DNA of 64,000 nucleotides from Dietzia sp. JS16-p6b (GTDB taxonomy: Bacteria; Actinomycetota; Actinomycetes; Mycobacteriales; Mycobacteriaceae). Below, in pieces: positions 17,306 through 25,337 of the stretch (position 1 is the stretch's first letter; each line of letters opens with the position of its first letter). The notes under the pieces are model-generated. The model saw only the letters and a list, made by a program, of their open reading frames with translations, made no database searches and was not told the DNA's origin. The DNA is taken from NCBI RefSeq assembly GCF_003052165.1, contig NZ_CP024869.1, forward strand, positions 2,142,001-2,206,000, read 5' to 3'. A program made the position numbers and the translations under genes.

Positions 17306-18532
17306 TCAGCCCGGCAGCGACGTGACCGAATTCTTGGACACGCTCACCACGCCGCCGGCACTGACGGGGAACCGCAGGCGGTCGCGTTCGTGGTCGACCC
17401 CGATCACATCACCCGCGCCGATCTGGCAGTTCTTGTCCACGATCGCCTTGCGCACCACGGCGCCGCGGCCGATCCGGACTCCGGGCATGAGCACGCTGCC
17501 CTCCACCACGGCGCCGTCCTCCACGACCACGTTGTTGGAGACCACGGAGTTGCGCACGGTGGCCGCGGAGATGATCGTGCCCGCCCCCACCATCGACTCC
17601 TGGGACATCCCGCCGTTGACGAACTTGGCGGGCGGCAGGTTGTCCTGTTGCGTGCGGATGGGCCACAGCTTGTTGTAGAGGTTGAAGACCGGGTGCACCG
17701 AGACCAGATCCACGTGGGCGTCGTAGAAGGCGTCGATGGTCCCGACGTCGCGCCAGTACCCCCTGTCGCGCTCCGTCTCGCCGGGGACCCGGTTCCGCGC
17801 GAAGTCGTACACGTACGCGCGCTGCTGTTCCACCAGCGCGGGGATGATGTCCCCGCCCATGTCGTGGGTGGAATCCGGCTTCTCCGCGTCGGCCTTGAGG
17901 GCGTCGACGAGCGCATCCGCGGTGAAGATGTAGTTGCCCATCGAGGCGAAGGTCGCGTCCGGGTCGTCCGGGGTGCCCGGTGGATCGGAGGGCTTCTCGA
18001 CCCAGTCACGGATCAGGTCGTCCTCCCCCGCGTCGATGCAACCGAAGGCGAAGGCCTCACGTCGCGGGACCCGGATCCCGGCGACCGTGACCGCGGCTCC
18101 CGTCTCGATGTGGTGCTCCAGCATCTGACGGGGATCCATGCGGTACACGTGGTCCGCCCCGAAGACGACGATGTGGTCGGGCCTCTCGTCGTAGACCAGG
18201 TTCAACGACTGGAGGATGGCGTCCGCCGAACCGGTGTACCACCGGGGTCCGAGCCGCTGCTGCGCGGGGACGGGGGTGATGTACTCACCACCCATCCCGC
18301 TCATGTGCCACACCTGCGAGATGTGCCGGTCGAGGGAGTGCGACTTGTACTGGGTGAGGACGCAGATCCGCATGAAGCCGGCGTTGACGAGGTTGCTCAG
18401 GACGAAGTCGATCAACCTGTAGGACCCGCCGAACGGGACCGCTGGTTTGGCGCGGTCCGCCGTGTGCGGAAAGAGTCGCTTGCCCTCGCCACCGGCGAGG
18501 ACTATTGCTAGGACGTGCGGCTGGTTCCTCAC
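17306..18532 (-). CDS. glgC: Glucose-1-phosphate adenylyltransferase
   Basis: GlgC (408 residues) makes ADP-glucose from ATP and glucose-1-phosphate, the committed step of glycogen (and, in this order, ADP-glucose-dependent alpha-glucan) synthesis. The nucleotidyltransferase signature [13 protein letters not shown] is near residue 12, followed by [31 protein letters not shown] and GDIIPAL. A C-terminal left-handed beta helix carries repeated VVxx[16 protein letters not shown] units. The GTG at 18532 has TACGGT 6 nt upstream, so it appears leaderless; the divergent glgA start is leaderless too. Order and divergence match Rv1213/Rv1212c. Confidence 0.95.
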   Translation of the reverse strand: MRNQPHVLAIVLAGGEGKRLFPHTADRAKPAVPFGGSYRLIDFVLSNLVNAGFMRICVLTQYKSHSLDRHISQVWHMSGMGGEYITPVPAQQRLGPRWYTGSADAILQSLNLVYDERPDHIVVFGADHVYRMDPRQMLEHHIETGAAVTVAGIRVPRREAFAFGCIDAGEDDLIRDWVEKPSDPPGTPDDPDATFASMGNYIFTADALVDALKADAEKPDSTHDMGGDIIPALVEQQRAYVYDFARNRVPGETERDRGYWRDVGTIDAFYDAHVDLVSVHPVFNLYNKLWPIRTQQDNLPPAKFVNGGMSQESMVGAGTIISAATVRNSVVSNNVVVEDGAVVEGSVLMPGVRIGRGAVVRKAIVDKNCQIGAGDVIGVDHERDRLRFPVSAGGVVSVSKNSVTSLPG

Positions 18533-18538
18533 ACCCCC

Positions 18539-18544
18539 ACCGTA
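18539..18544 (-). promoter_or_regulatory. Leaderless -10 box for glgC
   Basis: Minus-strand TACGGT is followed by GGGGGT and the GTG at 18532. Confidence 0.45.
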
Positions 18545-18662
18545 ACGATTTCCGGGCCGCCGACGCGGGCCATCGCGGGACTTGCCCCCGCTCTGCCCCG
18601 GCAGGACACCCCGTGGTCGGGCGGGGTTCACCCGCAACGCTCCAGGGGACGCCGCGGACGGC

Positions 18663-18668
18663 TAGGTT
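18663..18668 (+). promoter_or_regulatory. Leaderless -10 box for glgA
   Basis: TAGGTT is followed by 7 nt and the GTG at 18676. The divergent glgC and glgA boxes are about 120 bp apart. Confidence 0.45.
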
Positions 18669-18675
18669 GGCCGGT

Positions 18676-19842
18676 GTGCGAGTAGCGATGATGACGAGGG
18701 AGTATCCGCCGGAGGTCTACGGCGGGGCGGGCGTCCACGTGACCGAACTGGTGGCCACCCTGAGGCCGCTGTGTGAGGTGGACGTCCTGTGCATGGGCGC
18801 CGACCGGGACTCCGCCCGGGCGTTTCGCCCTGATCCGGAGCTGGGCGAGGACGCCAACCCCGCGATCCGCACCCTCTCGGCGGGCCTGCGCATGTGTGTG
18901 GCCGCGGAAGGGGCGGACATCGTCCACTCCCACACCTGGTACACGGGCCTCGCAGGCCACCTCGCCGGGGAGCTCTACGGGATCCCGCACGTGGTGTCCG
19001 CCCACTCGCTGGAACCCAGCCGCCCCTGGAAGGCGGAACAGCTCGGCGGGGGTTACCGCGTCTCGTCGTGGTCCGAGCGCAACGCCTTCGCCCACGCGGA
19101 CGCGGTGGTCGCCGTGAGTGCGCGGATGAAGGACGAGATCCTCCGCGTCTACCCCGAGGTCGACCCGGAGAAGATCCATGTGATCCTCAACGGTATCGAC
19201 ACCTCCGTGTGGTCGCCGGGCGAGACCTTCACCGGCGAGGACTCCGTCCTCCGCCGCCACGGTGTCGACCCGGACCGCCCGATCGTCGCGTTCGTCGGAC
19301 GCATCACCCGTCAGAAGGGTGTGCCCCACCTGGTCCGTGCCGCCCGCGACTTCCACCCGGACGCCCAGCTCGTGCTGTGCGCCGGTGCGCCGGACACCCC
19401 GGAGATCGGGGCCGAGATGGAGTCCCTGGTCGGCGATCTGCAGTCCACCCGTGACGGCGTGTTCTGGCTCCGCGACATGTTGCCGCGCGACGAGGTCATC
19501 GAGATCCTCTCCGCCGCCACGGTGTTCGCGTGCCCGTCCGTGTACGAACCCCTCGGGATCGTCAACCTGGAGGCGATGGCGTGCGACACCGCGGTCGTGG
19601 CCTCCGATGTCGGGGGGATCCCGGAGGTCGTCGTCGACGGTGAGACCGGCATCCTCGTCCATTACGACGAGTCGGACCCGGACGCCTTCGAGGCCGGCCT
19701 CGCCGCCGCGGTCAACGAGCTGGTGGCCGACCCCGCCAAGGCCGCCGCCTACGGCCGTGCCGGTCAGGAGCGGGCCCGGACCCGGTTCGCGTGGGAGGCG
19801 ATCGCCGAGCAGACCCACGCGATGTACGCCTCACTCCTGTAG
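18676..19842 (+). CDS. glgA: Actinobacterial glycogen synthase / alpha-maltose-1-phosphate synthase
   Basis: This is a 388-residue GT-B glycosyltransferase using ADP-glucose. The N-terminal signature is MMTREYPPEVYGGAGVHVTEL, followed by HSHTWYTGLAGHLA and PHVVSAHSLEPSRPWKAEQLGGGY. The C-terminal GT4-like domain has AFVGRITRQKGVPHLV, YEPLGIVNLEAMAC and a catalytic Glu in that segment. In mycobacteria the equivalent enzyme (GlgM, Rv1212c) makes maltose-1-phosphate rather than elongating glycogen directly; that specificity is plausible here but not proven. GTG at 18676 is chosen because the conserved protein begins there and a TAGGTT box precedes it by 7 nt. Its last 12 bases overlap the convergent methyltransferase gene. 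Confidence 0.93.
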   Translation: MRVAMMTREYPPEVYGGAGVHVTELVATLRPLCEVDVLCMGADRDSARAFRPDPELGEDANPAIRTLSAGLRMCVAAEGADIVHSHTWYTGLAGHLAGELYGIPHVVSAHSLEPSRPWKAEQLGGGYRVSSWSERNAFAHADAVVAVSARMKDEILRVYPEVDPEKIHVILNGIDTSVWSPGETFTGEDSVLRRHGVDPDRPIVAFVGRITRQKGVPHLVRAARDFHPDAQLVLCAGAPDTPEIGAEMESLVGDLQSTRDGVFWLRDMLPRDEVIEILSAATVFACPSVYEPLGIVNLEAMACDTAVVASDVGGIPEVVVDGETGILVHYDESDPDAFEAGLAAAVNELVADPAKAAAYGRAGQERARTRFAWEAIAEQTHAMYASLL

Positions 19843-20748
19843 AGACCTGCGGAAGGACCGCACCTCGACGTGGACGCGGAGAGGAGCGTCGCCCACCCCT
19901 ACCGCGGCTTCTACGCCGGCGCGGTTCAGGTGCACGCCACTGGGCCCCATGAGCGCGAGGTCCGCGGCGATCCGCGCGGGAACCTCCGTGGTGACATCGA
20001 CCACCCGGACCGGGCCGGGATCGAAGCCCGCGGCCAGTCGGGTGTCGAGACGCTGCGCCTTGTCCGCCGCGGGCGCGAGCATCCCGGCACGGGACCTCAG
20101 GGGCTCGAGGTGGCCCGGGCCCGGCACCGCGACGACCAGTGTCCCGCCCGGACGCAGGACCCGCGCGAACTCGGCGGGGTTCCTGGGGGCGAAGACCACC
20201 TGGACCACGTCGACGCACCCGTCCTCCAGGGGCAGCCCGTCCCACGTGTCGACGACGAGAGCCGCGACGAGAGGATTGACGCGGGCCAACCGACGGGCGG
20301 CGGCGACGGAGAGTTCCGTGCCGATCCCGAGAGGGCCTCCCGCCGCGTCCGCGGCCTCATCGCTCCCCGCACCACTCCGGAGTAGCGCGTCGATGACCCG
20401 GTCGAGATAGAACCCGGTGCCGGCACCGGCGTCCAGGATCACGGGGCGATCGTCTGAGCCGACCGCACCGGCCACCGCCTCCACCGCCGCCTCCACCAGC
20501 GCCTCGGCCACACCGTCGAACACCCCGTGGCCGAGGACCCGTTCGCGGGCGGCGACCTGCTCCGCCGAGTCGCCGGGGAATCGTCGACCCCGCGCGCCGA
20601 GGAGCGTCAGATGACCACCGCGAGCGCGGTCGAACGCATGCCCGCCGCCACACCGCACTCCGGCCCCTGTCGACTCCAGGCCGGCCCGGCACAGCGGACA
20701 GCGCAACAGCGGCACCGCCCTCGCCAGCGCGGCCGGGGCCGGGGTCAT
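19831..20748 (-). CDS. RlmA-like 23S rRNA guanine-N1 methyltransferase
   Basis: This 305-residue protein fits the RlmA (YebH/TlrB) family. The N-terminal zinc-binding segment is LRCPLCRAGLESTGAGVRCGGGHAF (Cys-x2-Cys ... Cys-x3-His), followed by a SAM-binding Rossmann core with VILDAGAGTGFYLD, LGIGTELSVAAARRLAR, VVDTWDGLPLEDGCVDVVQVVFAPRNPAEFARVLRPGG. These enzymes methylate G745/G748 of 23S rRNA, and some confer macrolide-related resistance. The specific base is inferred by family. ATG at 20748 overlaps the TGA of the upstream aminopeptidase gene as ATGA (20745-20748), so the two are coupled. The 3' end overlaps glgA by 12 bp. Confidence 0.82.
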   Translation of the reverse strand: MTPAPAALARAVPLLRCPLCRAGLESTGAGVRCGGGHAFDRARGGHLTLLGARGRRFPGDSAEQVAARERVLGHGVFDGVAEALVEAAVEAVAGAVGSDDRPVILDAGAGTGFYLDRVIDALLRSGAGSDEAADAAGGPLGIGTELSVAAARRLARVNPLVAALVVDTWDGLPLEDGCVDVVQVVFAPRNPAEFARVLRPGGTLVVAVPGPGHLEPLRSRAGMLAPAADKAQRLDTRLAAGFDPGPVRVVDVTTEVPARIAADLALMGPSGVHLNRAGVEAAVGVGDAPLRVHVEVRSFRRSLQE

Positions 20749-22214
20749 CGCCGAGGCCGGTCCACGAGATCCCGGAGCAGCCCCACCAGTGTGCGGGTGG
20801 CGAAACCGGTCGCCACCGGTCCGACCTCGTCGATCTCCTCCGGCGACCGCGCCGGGCCGGCGATGTCGAGGTGGGCCCACGGCCGACCGTCGACGAACCC
20901 CTCCAGGAAGAGGGCCGCGGTGATGGCCCCCGGGCCCGCGGGGGCCTGCCGCCGATCCGCGATGCCGGAATCGACCGCCCGGCGCAGGTCGTCGGGAAGC
21001 GGGAGCCGCCACCACCGCTCCCCCGCCCCCGCACCCGCCACCGACACGCGGTCCGCGAGATCGTCGTCGTTCGCCATCACCGCACCCGTCCGCATCCCGA
21101 GCGCCACCTTCATCGCCCCGGTCAGGGTGGCCACGTCCACGACCAGGTCCGGATCGCATTCCGCGATCCCGTGCACCAACGCATCGGCCAGCACCATCCG
21201 GCCCTCCGCGTCCGTGTTGGTGACCTCCGACGTCGTACCCCCCACGTGGGTGACCACGTCCCCGGGGCGATACGCGGCACCGGAGATCATGTTCTCGGCC
21301 GAGGGCACCACGACGGTCACGTCGAGATCGGCGTACCCGTCACTCGCGTCGGCGCAGTAGGAGGCCGCCGCCGCCACGACCGCGGCCGAGCCCGCCATGT
21401 CCGTGCGCATGAGATGCATCCCGTCCGCCGGCTTGACCGAGATCCCACCGGTGTCGAACGTGATGCCCTTTCCCACCAGCAGCACGCGCGTACCGGGGCC
21501 GGGTCGGCGCGCCACCAGGACCCGGGGCGACGCGGCGGACCCGCCGCCGACCGCGAGGACACCCCCGAATCCGCCCTCGACGAGCTGGTCACCCTCGAGC
21601 ACCCGGGTACGCATCCCTGCCCCGGACAGCACGTCGGCCATCCGCGCCACGAGCCATGCAGGGGTCTTGAGGTCGGCGGGAGCGCCCGCGAGATCGCGGG
21701 CCAGGGCGGTCGCCCGTGCGGCGTCCTCGGCGGCCGCCACAGCGGCGCGGACGGCCTCCTCGTCGTCGTCCTCCGTCCCCCTCGACACCCGCACCACCAG
21801 GGCTGGTGGCACCGGCGTCGGATCGGCGGCGAAGACATCCTGCCCACGGGCGCCCAAGAGATATCCCAACACCAGATCCCCCAGCCGGTCGACGGGTACG
21901 ACCCCGGGGACGGCGACCGTGACCTGCTCGATCCTGCCCGTGTCGCGCAGGTGCCTCGCCACGGCCGCCCCCGCGCGGCGGTAGCCGATCCCGACATCCA
22001 CCGTCCCCGCCCAGCCGGGGCGGGGGGACGACGCGTCGATCTCCACCTCCACCACCGGACGGCCGTCGACCACGCTCGTCCGCGCCTCAGCCGGGCGACC
22101 ACGGAGGGATCCGTCCGTCGTCGCGGGTCGGGTGGCCAGGGGCCATCCATCGACGGCCTCGGATCCGCCGACCACCAGGACGGTGGGCAGTGGACGTGAG
22201 GGGATCTCGGGCAT
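20745..22214 (-). CDS. pepA: M17 leucyl aminopeptidase family protein
   Basis: This is a 489-residue cytosolic metallo-aminopeptidase that removes N-terminal residues from peptides. The C-terminal catalytic domain carries the M17 signatures: GKGITFDTGGISVKPADGM (metal-binding Lys/Asp), MRTDMAGSAAV, and NTDAEGRMVLADAL (conserved NTDAEGR). The N-terminal ~200 residues are the variable regulatory domain. ATG at 22214 is chosen because GGAAGG lies 8 nt upstream; GTG 22223 is too close to it. A strong hairpin at 22236-22277 separates it from the DUF3117 gene behind it. The stop overlaps the RlmA-like gene start. Confidence 0.93.
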   Translation of the reverse strand: MPEIPSRPLPTVLVVGGSEAVDGWPLATRPATTDGSLRGRPAEARTSVVDGRPVVEVEIDASSPRPGWAGTVDVGIGYRRAGAAVARHLRDTGRIEQVTVAVPGVVPVDRLGDLVLGYLLGARGQDVFAADPTPVPPALVVRVSRGTEDDDEEAVRAAVAAAEDAARATALARDLAGAPADLKTPAWLVARMADVLSGAGMRTRVLEGDQLVEGGFGGVLAVGGGSAASPRVLVARRPGPGTRVLLVGKGITFDTGGISVKPADGMHLMRTDMAGSAAVVAAAASYCADASDGYADLDVTVVVPSAENMISGAAYRPGDVVTHVGGTTSEVTNTDAEGRMVLADALVHGIAECDPDLVVDVATLTGAMKVALGMRTGAVMANDDDLADRVSVAGAGAGERWWRLPLPDDLRRAVDSGIADRRQAPAGPGAITAALFLEGFVDGRPWAHLDIAGPARSPEEIDEVGPVATGFATRTLVGLLRDLVDRPRR

Positions 22215-22235
22215 CGGGTTCACCTTCCGTAGAAC

Positions 22236-22277
22236 CGACTCGACGCACCCGCCACGTGGGTCGGGTGCGTCGAGTCG
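22236..22277 (-). terminator. Perfect 16-bp hairpin after the DUF3117 gene
   Basis: Arms 22236-22251 and 22262-22277 (CGACTCGACGCACCCG and its complement) are perfectly paired. The 10-nt centre is itself near-palindromic (CCACGTGG). It lies between the DUF3117 stop (22294) and the aminopeptidase ribosome site, so it can end or attenuate transcription on the minus strand. Confidence 0.65.
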
Positions 22278-22293
22278 ACAGAGCAGAGGACGA

Positions 22294-22461
22294 TCAGGAG
22301 ATGGCCTGGGTCAGCTCCTCGCCGAGCGACCTCGCCTCGTCGGGGGTCAACTCCACGACGAGGCGTCCGCCACCCTCGAGAGGGACGCGCATGACGATCC
22401 CGCGGCCCTCCTTGGCCGCTTCCATCGGTCCGTCACCGGTCCTGGGCTTCATAGCCGCCAT
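22294..22461 (-). CDS. DUF3117 mini-protein
   Basis: This 55-residue protein (MAAMKPRTGDGPMEAAKEGR..., ending LVVELTPDEARSLGEELTQAI) is nearly identical in layout to the conserved actinobacterial DUF3117 family (Rv1211-like), whose function is unknown. ATG at 22461 is chosen because GAAGGGA lies 9 nt upstream and the family begins with this Met-Ala-Ala-Met; a longer open frame upstream lacks these. It is followed by a strong hairpin. A TAGAAT box on this strand (22549-22554) overlaps the end of the DivIVA gene and could be its promoter, leaving a leader near 80 nt. Confidence 0.88.
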   Translation of the reverse strand: MAAMKPRTGDGPMEAAKEGRGIVMRVPLEGGGRLVVELTPDEARSLGEELTQAIS

Positions 22462-22548
22462 CAGGTCGATTCCCTTCGTCCTTGGCAGTGGGCCGCGTCC
22501 GGTGAGGACGACCACGCCCACGTGCGGTGTTGCTGAATGGATGCTGCG

Positions 22549-22554
22549 ATTCTA
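22549..22554 (-). promoter_or_regulatory. -10 box for the DUF3117 gene
   Basis: Minus-strand TAGAAT is a good match to the -10 consensus. It overlaps the last codon of the DivIVA-domain gene and leaves a leader of about 80 nt before the ATG at 22461. Confidence 0.4.
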
Positions 22555-22902
22555 GCGCGTCACACCGGGCCCGGACGCGGGAGCGCGTTCTGGGCCCGCG
22601 GCGTCCGAGTGCTGTGGGCCGTTTCCCGCGCCGTCGAGGCGCGCGCGGAGGCGGTCGATCTCCGCGGCCGCCTCCTCCAGTGCCCAGTCGACCTCCGACA
22701 TCGTGTACCCGCGTGCGGACATCCCGAACCGAACCGATCGCAGATCGTCTCCACGGAGCGGGCCCTCCGGCAGCGAGGTGACCGTGTGGCCCCGCGCCAC
22801 GGCCGGCAGTGGCTCGGAGCGGCCGAAGACCACGACCGACAGGGCGAAGAGCGCTGCGGCGACGATCAGGGTGAGCACCACGTAGACGACGACGGTGAGC
22901 AT
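22552..22902 (-). CDS. DivIVA-domain membrane-anchored protein
   Basis: This is a 116-residue protein: an N-terminal transmembrane helix (MLTVVVYVVLTLIVAAALFALSV) followed by a DivIVA-type motif (VRFGMSARGYTMSEVDWALEEAAAEIDRLRARL) that forms a short coiled coil and may recognise curved membrane, then a disordered Pro/Ala tail. This corresponds to the small DivIVA-domain gene beside folP2 in mycobacteria (Rv1209-like). ATG at 22902 follows AGAGGGGGA closely. It is encoded 80 bp downstream of the dihydropteroate synthase gene. The glucosyl-3-phosphoglycerate synthase gene (gpgS) that normally lies between them in mycobacteria is absent. Confidence 0.85.
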   Translation of the reverse strand: MLTVVVYVVLTLIVAAALFALSVVVFGRSEPLPAVARGHTVTSLPEGPLRGDDLRSVRFGMSARGYTMSEVDWALEEAAAEIDRLRARLDGAGNGPQHSDAAGPERAPASGPGVTR

Positions 22903-22984
22903 GCGGGCGAATCCCCCTCTGGTCCGGGCCGGTCCCCCAGTCTCGCACAACCGCCGCGGCGTCGGCGGCGGTGACCAGGCCGGG

Positions 22985-23884
22985 TCAGGCGAGCCCCCGG
23001 ACCGTTCGCGCAGGTGGGCGGGTCCCCGAGATGGAGGCCACCATCTCCACCGCCCTACGGGTCGCGAGCACGTCGTGGGTGCGGAACACGCGGGCACCCA
23101 TCATCGCCGCGACGGCGGTCGCGGCCAGAGTGCCCTCGGCCCTGTCGTCGATACCCGCGTCCAGGGTCTCGCCGATGAAATCCTTGTTGCTCAGAGCCAT
23201 GAGGACGGGGTGGCCCAGGGCGACGATCTCGTCCAGTCGCCGCAGCAGTTCCAACCCGTGGAAGGTGTTCTTCCCGAAATCGTGGGTGGGGTCGATCAGG
23301 ATCCCGTCGGCCGGGACGCCCGCGGCGATCGCCCGCTCGGTGGCGGCCGCCAGTTCCGAGACCACGTCGAGGACCACATCGCGATAACCGACCCGGAAGG
23401 GACGGGTCCGCGGGATCGCGCCGCCGGTATGGGAACACACGAACCCAGCCCCCACCTCACCGGCTGCGACCAGGACCTCGGGATCGTGTCCGGCCCACGT
23501 GTCGTTGACCAGATCGGCGCCGGCGGCGAGGGCCTTCCTGGCGACCGACCCACGCCAGGTGTCGACGGAGAGCACGGCGTCGGGGTACCTGTCCCGCACC
23601 GTCTCGACGAAGGGGACGACCCGACGCACCTCCTCACGGGCGTCGACGAGCTCACCTGGCCCCGCCTTGACCCCACCGATGTCGAGGATGTCCGCGCCGT
23701 CCGCCACGCACCGATCGACCCGCTCCATCGCCGCCGCGTCGGTGAAGTTCGCTCCACGGTCGTAGAAGGAGTCGGGGGTGCGATTGACGATCGCCATCAC
23801 CAGGGGCCGGTCGACGGGTACCGGGTGCCCGCAGAGCGTGGGCTTCCAGTTCGAGGGTGAGGGGGCCGAGGTCGGTGCGGTCAT
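22985..23884 (-). CDS. folP2: Dihydropteroate synthase-family protein (FolP2 type)
   Basis: This 299-residue TIM-barrel protein has the DHPS signatures MAIVNRTPDSFYDRGANF and ADILDIGGVKAGPGE near the N-terminus, then VLSVDTWRGSVARKALAAGADLVNDTWAG and DPTHDFGKNTFHGLELL. The first loop and the change in the pterin/pABA-binding region match the FolP2 (Rv1207) branch, which in M. tuberculosis lacks clear DHPS activity and may act on another substrate. It should therefore not be taken as the main folate enzyme. ATG at 23884 overlaps the stop of the upstream LOG-family gene (ATGA), forming a coupled chain of three genes starting at 25235. Confidence 0.85.
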   Translation of the reverse strand: MTAPTSAPSPSNWKPTLCGHPVPVDRPLVMAIVNRTPDSFYDRGANFTDAAAMERVDRCVADGADILDIGGVKAGPGELVDAREEVRRVVPFVETVRDRYPDAVLSVDTWRGSVARKALAAGADLVNDTWAGHDPEVLVAAGEVGAGFVCSHTGGAIPRTRPFRVGYRDVVLDVVSELAAATERAIAAGVPADGILIDPTHDFGKNTFHGLELLRRLDEIVALGHPVLMALSNKDFIGETLDAGIDDRAEGTLAATAVAAMMGARVFRTHDVLATRRAVEMVASISGTRPPARTVRGLA

Positions 23885-24438
23885 CGACGCCCTCCGCAGG
23901 CGTCGAGGGCTGCCTCCACCTCATCGCGGACCACGAGGTGGTCGAACGCCTGAGGCGAGACCAGTCCCGACTCGACGAGGCCCCCGACCCAGTCCAGCAA
24001 CGGCCGGTAGAAGCCGATCGGGTCGTACAGCACCACCGGCTTGTGGTGGAAACCGAGCGACGCGGACGTCCACATCTCGAACATCTCCTCCATCGTCCCG
24101 ATCCCCCCGGGCAGGGTGAGGAACGCGTCGGAGCGCTCCTCCATCTCGCGCTTGCGCTCCCGCATGGTGGTCACCACCACCAACTCGTCCGCGGCGGTGT
24201 CGGCCACCTCCCGCACTCGCAGCCCTTCAGGGATGACACCGACGGTTCTGGCTCCGCCGTCCCGCGCCGCCTCCGCGACCGCACCCATCATCGACACGTG
24301 ACCTCCACCGGAGACCAGGGACCACCCGCGGCGGGCGATAGCCGCACCCACTTCGGTGGCGATCCCCAGCAGCTCGGGGTCGTACGACGAGGAGGCGCAG
24401 TAGACGCAGACCCTGCGCCCGGGCACAGGGGCCCTCAT
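23881..24438 (-). CDS. LOG-family protein, short form (TIGR00730)
   Basis: This is a 185-residue Rossmann-fold protein with the LOG signature PGGIGTMEE and the upstream GGGHVSMMGAVAEAA nucleotide-binding segment. Family members cleave cytokinin-riboside 5'-monophosphates or other nucleoside monophosphates (LOG activity). M. tuberculosis Rv1205 is the positional equivalent and makes cytokinin-like compounds. ATG at 24438 overlaps the stop of the longer LOG paralogue as ATGA. Its own stop likewise overlaps folP2. Two LOG genes in tandem suggests related but separate substrates. Confidence 0.87.
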   Translation of the reverse strand: MRAPVPGRRVCVYCASSSYDPELLGIATEVGAAIARRGWSLVSGGGHVSMMGAVAEAARDGGARTVGVIPEGLRVREVADTAADELVVVTTMRERKREMEERSDAFLTLPGGIGTMEEMFEMWTSASLGFHHKPVVLYDPIGFYRPLLDWVGGLVESGLVSPQAFDHLVVRDEVEAALDACGGRR

Positions 24439-25235
24439 CGTTCGACTCCCCGGTGCTCCTCGCCGAAGAGGTCTTCCCGCTGCTCTGCGGTCAGCGCGGC
24501 CTGATGGTGCGCCCGGCGGATGTACTGGACGGCCTCGTCGACGGAATCCGTGACCAGGAACAGATCGAGATCGGACGCCGAGACCATGCCCTGCTCGACG
24601 AGGGTGCCCCGGATCCATTCCACCAGAGGTGCCCAGAAGTCGACGCCCAGCAGCACGATCGGGAACCGGGTGATCTTGTCCGTCTGGACCAGGGTGATCG
24701 CTTCGAAGAACTCGTCGAGGGTGCCGAAACCGCCCGGGGTGCACACGAAGGCCTGCGTGTACTTGACGAACATCGTCTTGCGGACGAAGAAGTAGCGAAA
24801 GTGCAGGCCGAGGTCGACCCAGCGGTTGATTCCCTGCTCCATGGGCAGCTCGATCCCCAGACCCACGGACTCGCCGTTCGCCTCCCAGGCGCCCTTGTTC
24901 GCCGCCTCCATCTGACCGGGTCCACCACCGGTCACGACGGCATACCCCGCCTCGGCGAGGGCACGACCCAGTTCCACCGCCTGCTCGTAGGCGGGATCGC
25001 CCGGGCGCGTCCGTGCCGAACCGAAGACACTCACCGCGTCGGAGAGCTCCGCGAGTGCGCCGAACCCGTTGACGAACTCGCTCTGGATGCGCAGGACCCG
25101 CCACGGGTCGGTGTGCAACCAGTCGGTGTCCTGATTCTTGTCCAGCAGCCGCTGGTCCGTGGTCGTGCGATCGCCGCCCCTGTCCCGTCGCAGGAGGAGC
25201 GGGCCGCGCAGGTGTACCGGATCGTTCTGTGCCAT
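24435..25235 (-). CDS. LOG-family protein, long form
   Basis: This 266-residue second TIGR00730 protein has a longer N-terminal helical segment (DTDWLHTDPWRVLRIQSEFVNGF), then VSVFGSARTRPGDP, VVTGGGPGQMEAANKGA and the active-site motif TPGGFGTLDEFFE. Most actinobacterial genomes carry this longer paralogue, whose substrate is not established. ATG at 25235 is preferred to GTG 25244, since AGGAGA (25246-25251) lies about 10 nt upstream of the ATG and almost on top of the GTG. It heads a three-gene coupled unit (long LOG, short LOG, folP2). Confidence 0.85.
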   Translation of the reverse strand: MAQNDPVHLRGPLLLRRDRGGDRTTTDQRLLDKNQDTDWLHTDPWRVLRIQSEFVNGFGALAELSDAVSVFGSARTRPGDPAYEQAVELGRALAEAGYAVVTGGGPGQMEAANKGAWEANGESVGLGIELPMEQGINRWVDLGLHFRYFFVRKTMFVKYTQAFVCTPGGFGTLDEFFEAITLVQTDKITRFPIVLLGVDFWAPLVEWIRGTLVEQGMVSASDLDLFLVTDSVDEAVQYIRRAHHQAALTAEQREDLFGEEHRGVER

Positions 25236-25286
25236 CAGGGTCACATCTCCTACAGTGGTCGGCCCGGGTTCGGAGGCCCGGATCGT

Positions 25287-25337
25287 GTCGGCTCCGGGCT
25301 CGTGTCGGCTCCGGGGTTCAGTCGGCTCCGGGGTTCA
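25287..25337 (+). repeat. Three tandem 17-bp units at the dapE 3' end
   Basis: Units at 25287-25303, 25304-25320 and 25321-25337 share GTCGGCTCCGGG; the last two are identical over 17 bp. The third unit contains the dapE stop codon (TGA on the minus strand, 25335-25337), so the repeats fill the dapE-LOG gap. Confidence 0.85.
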
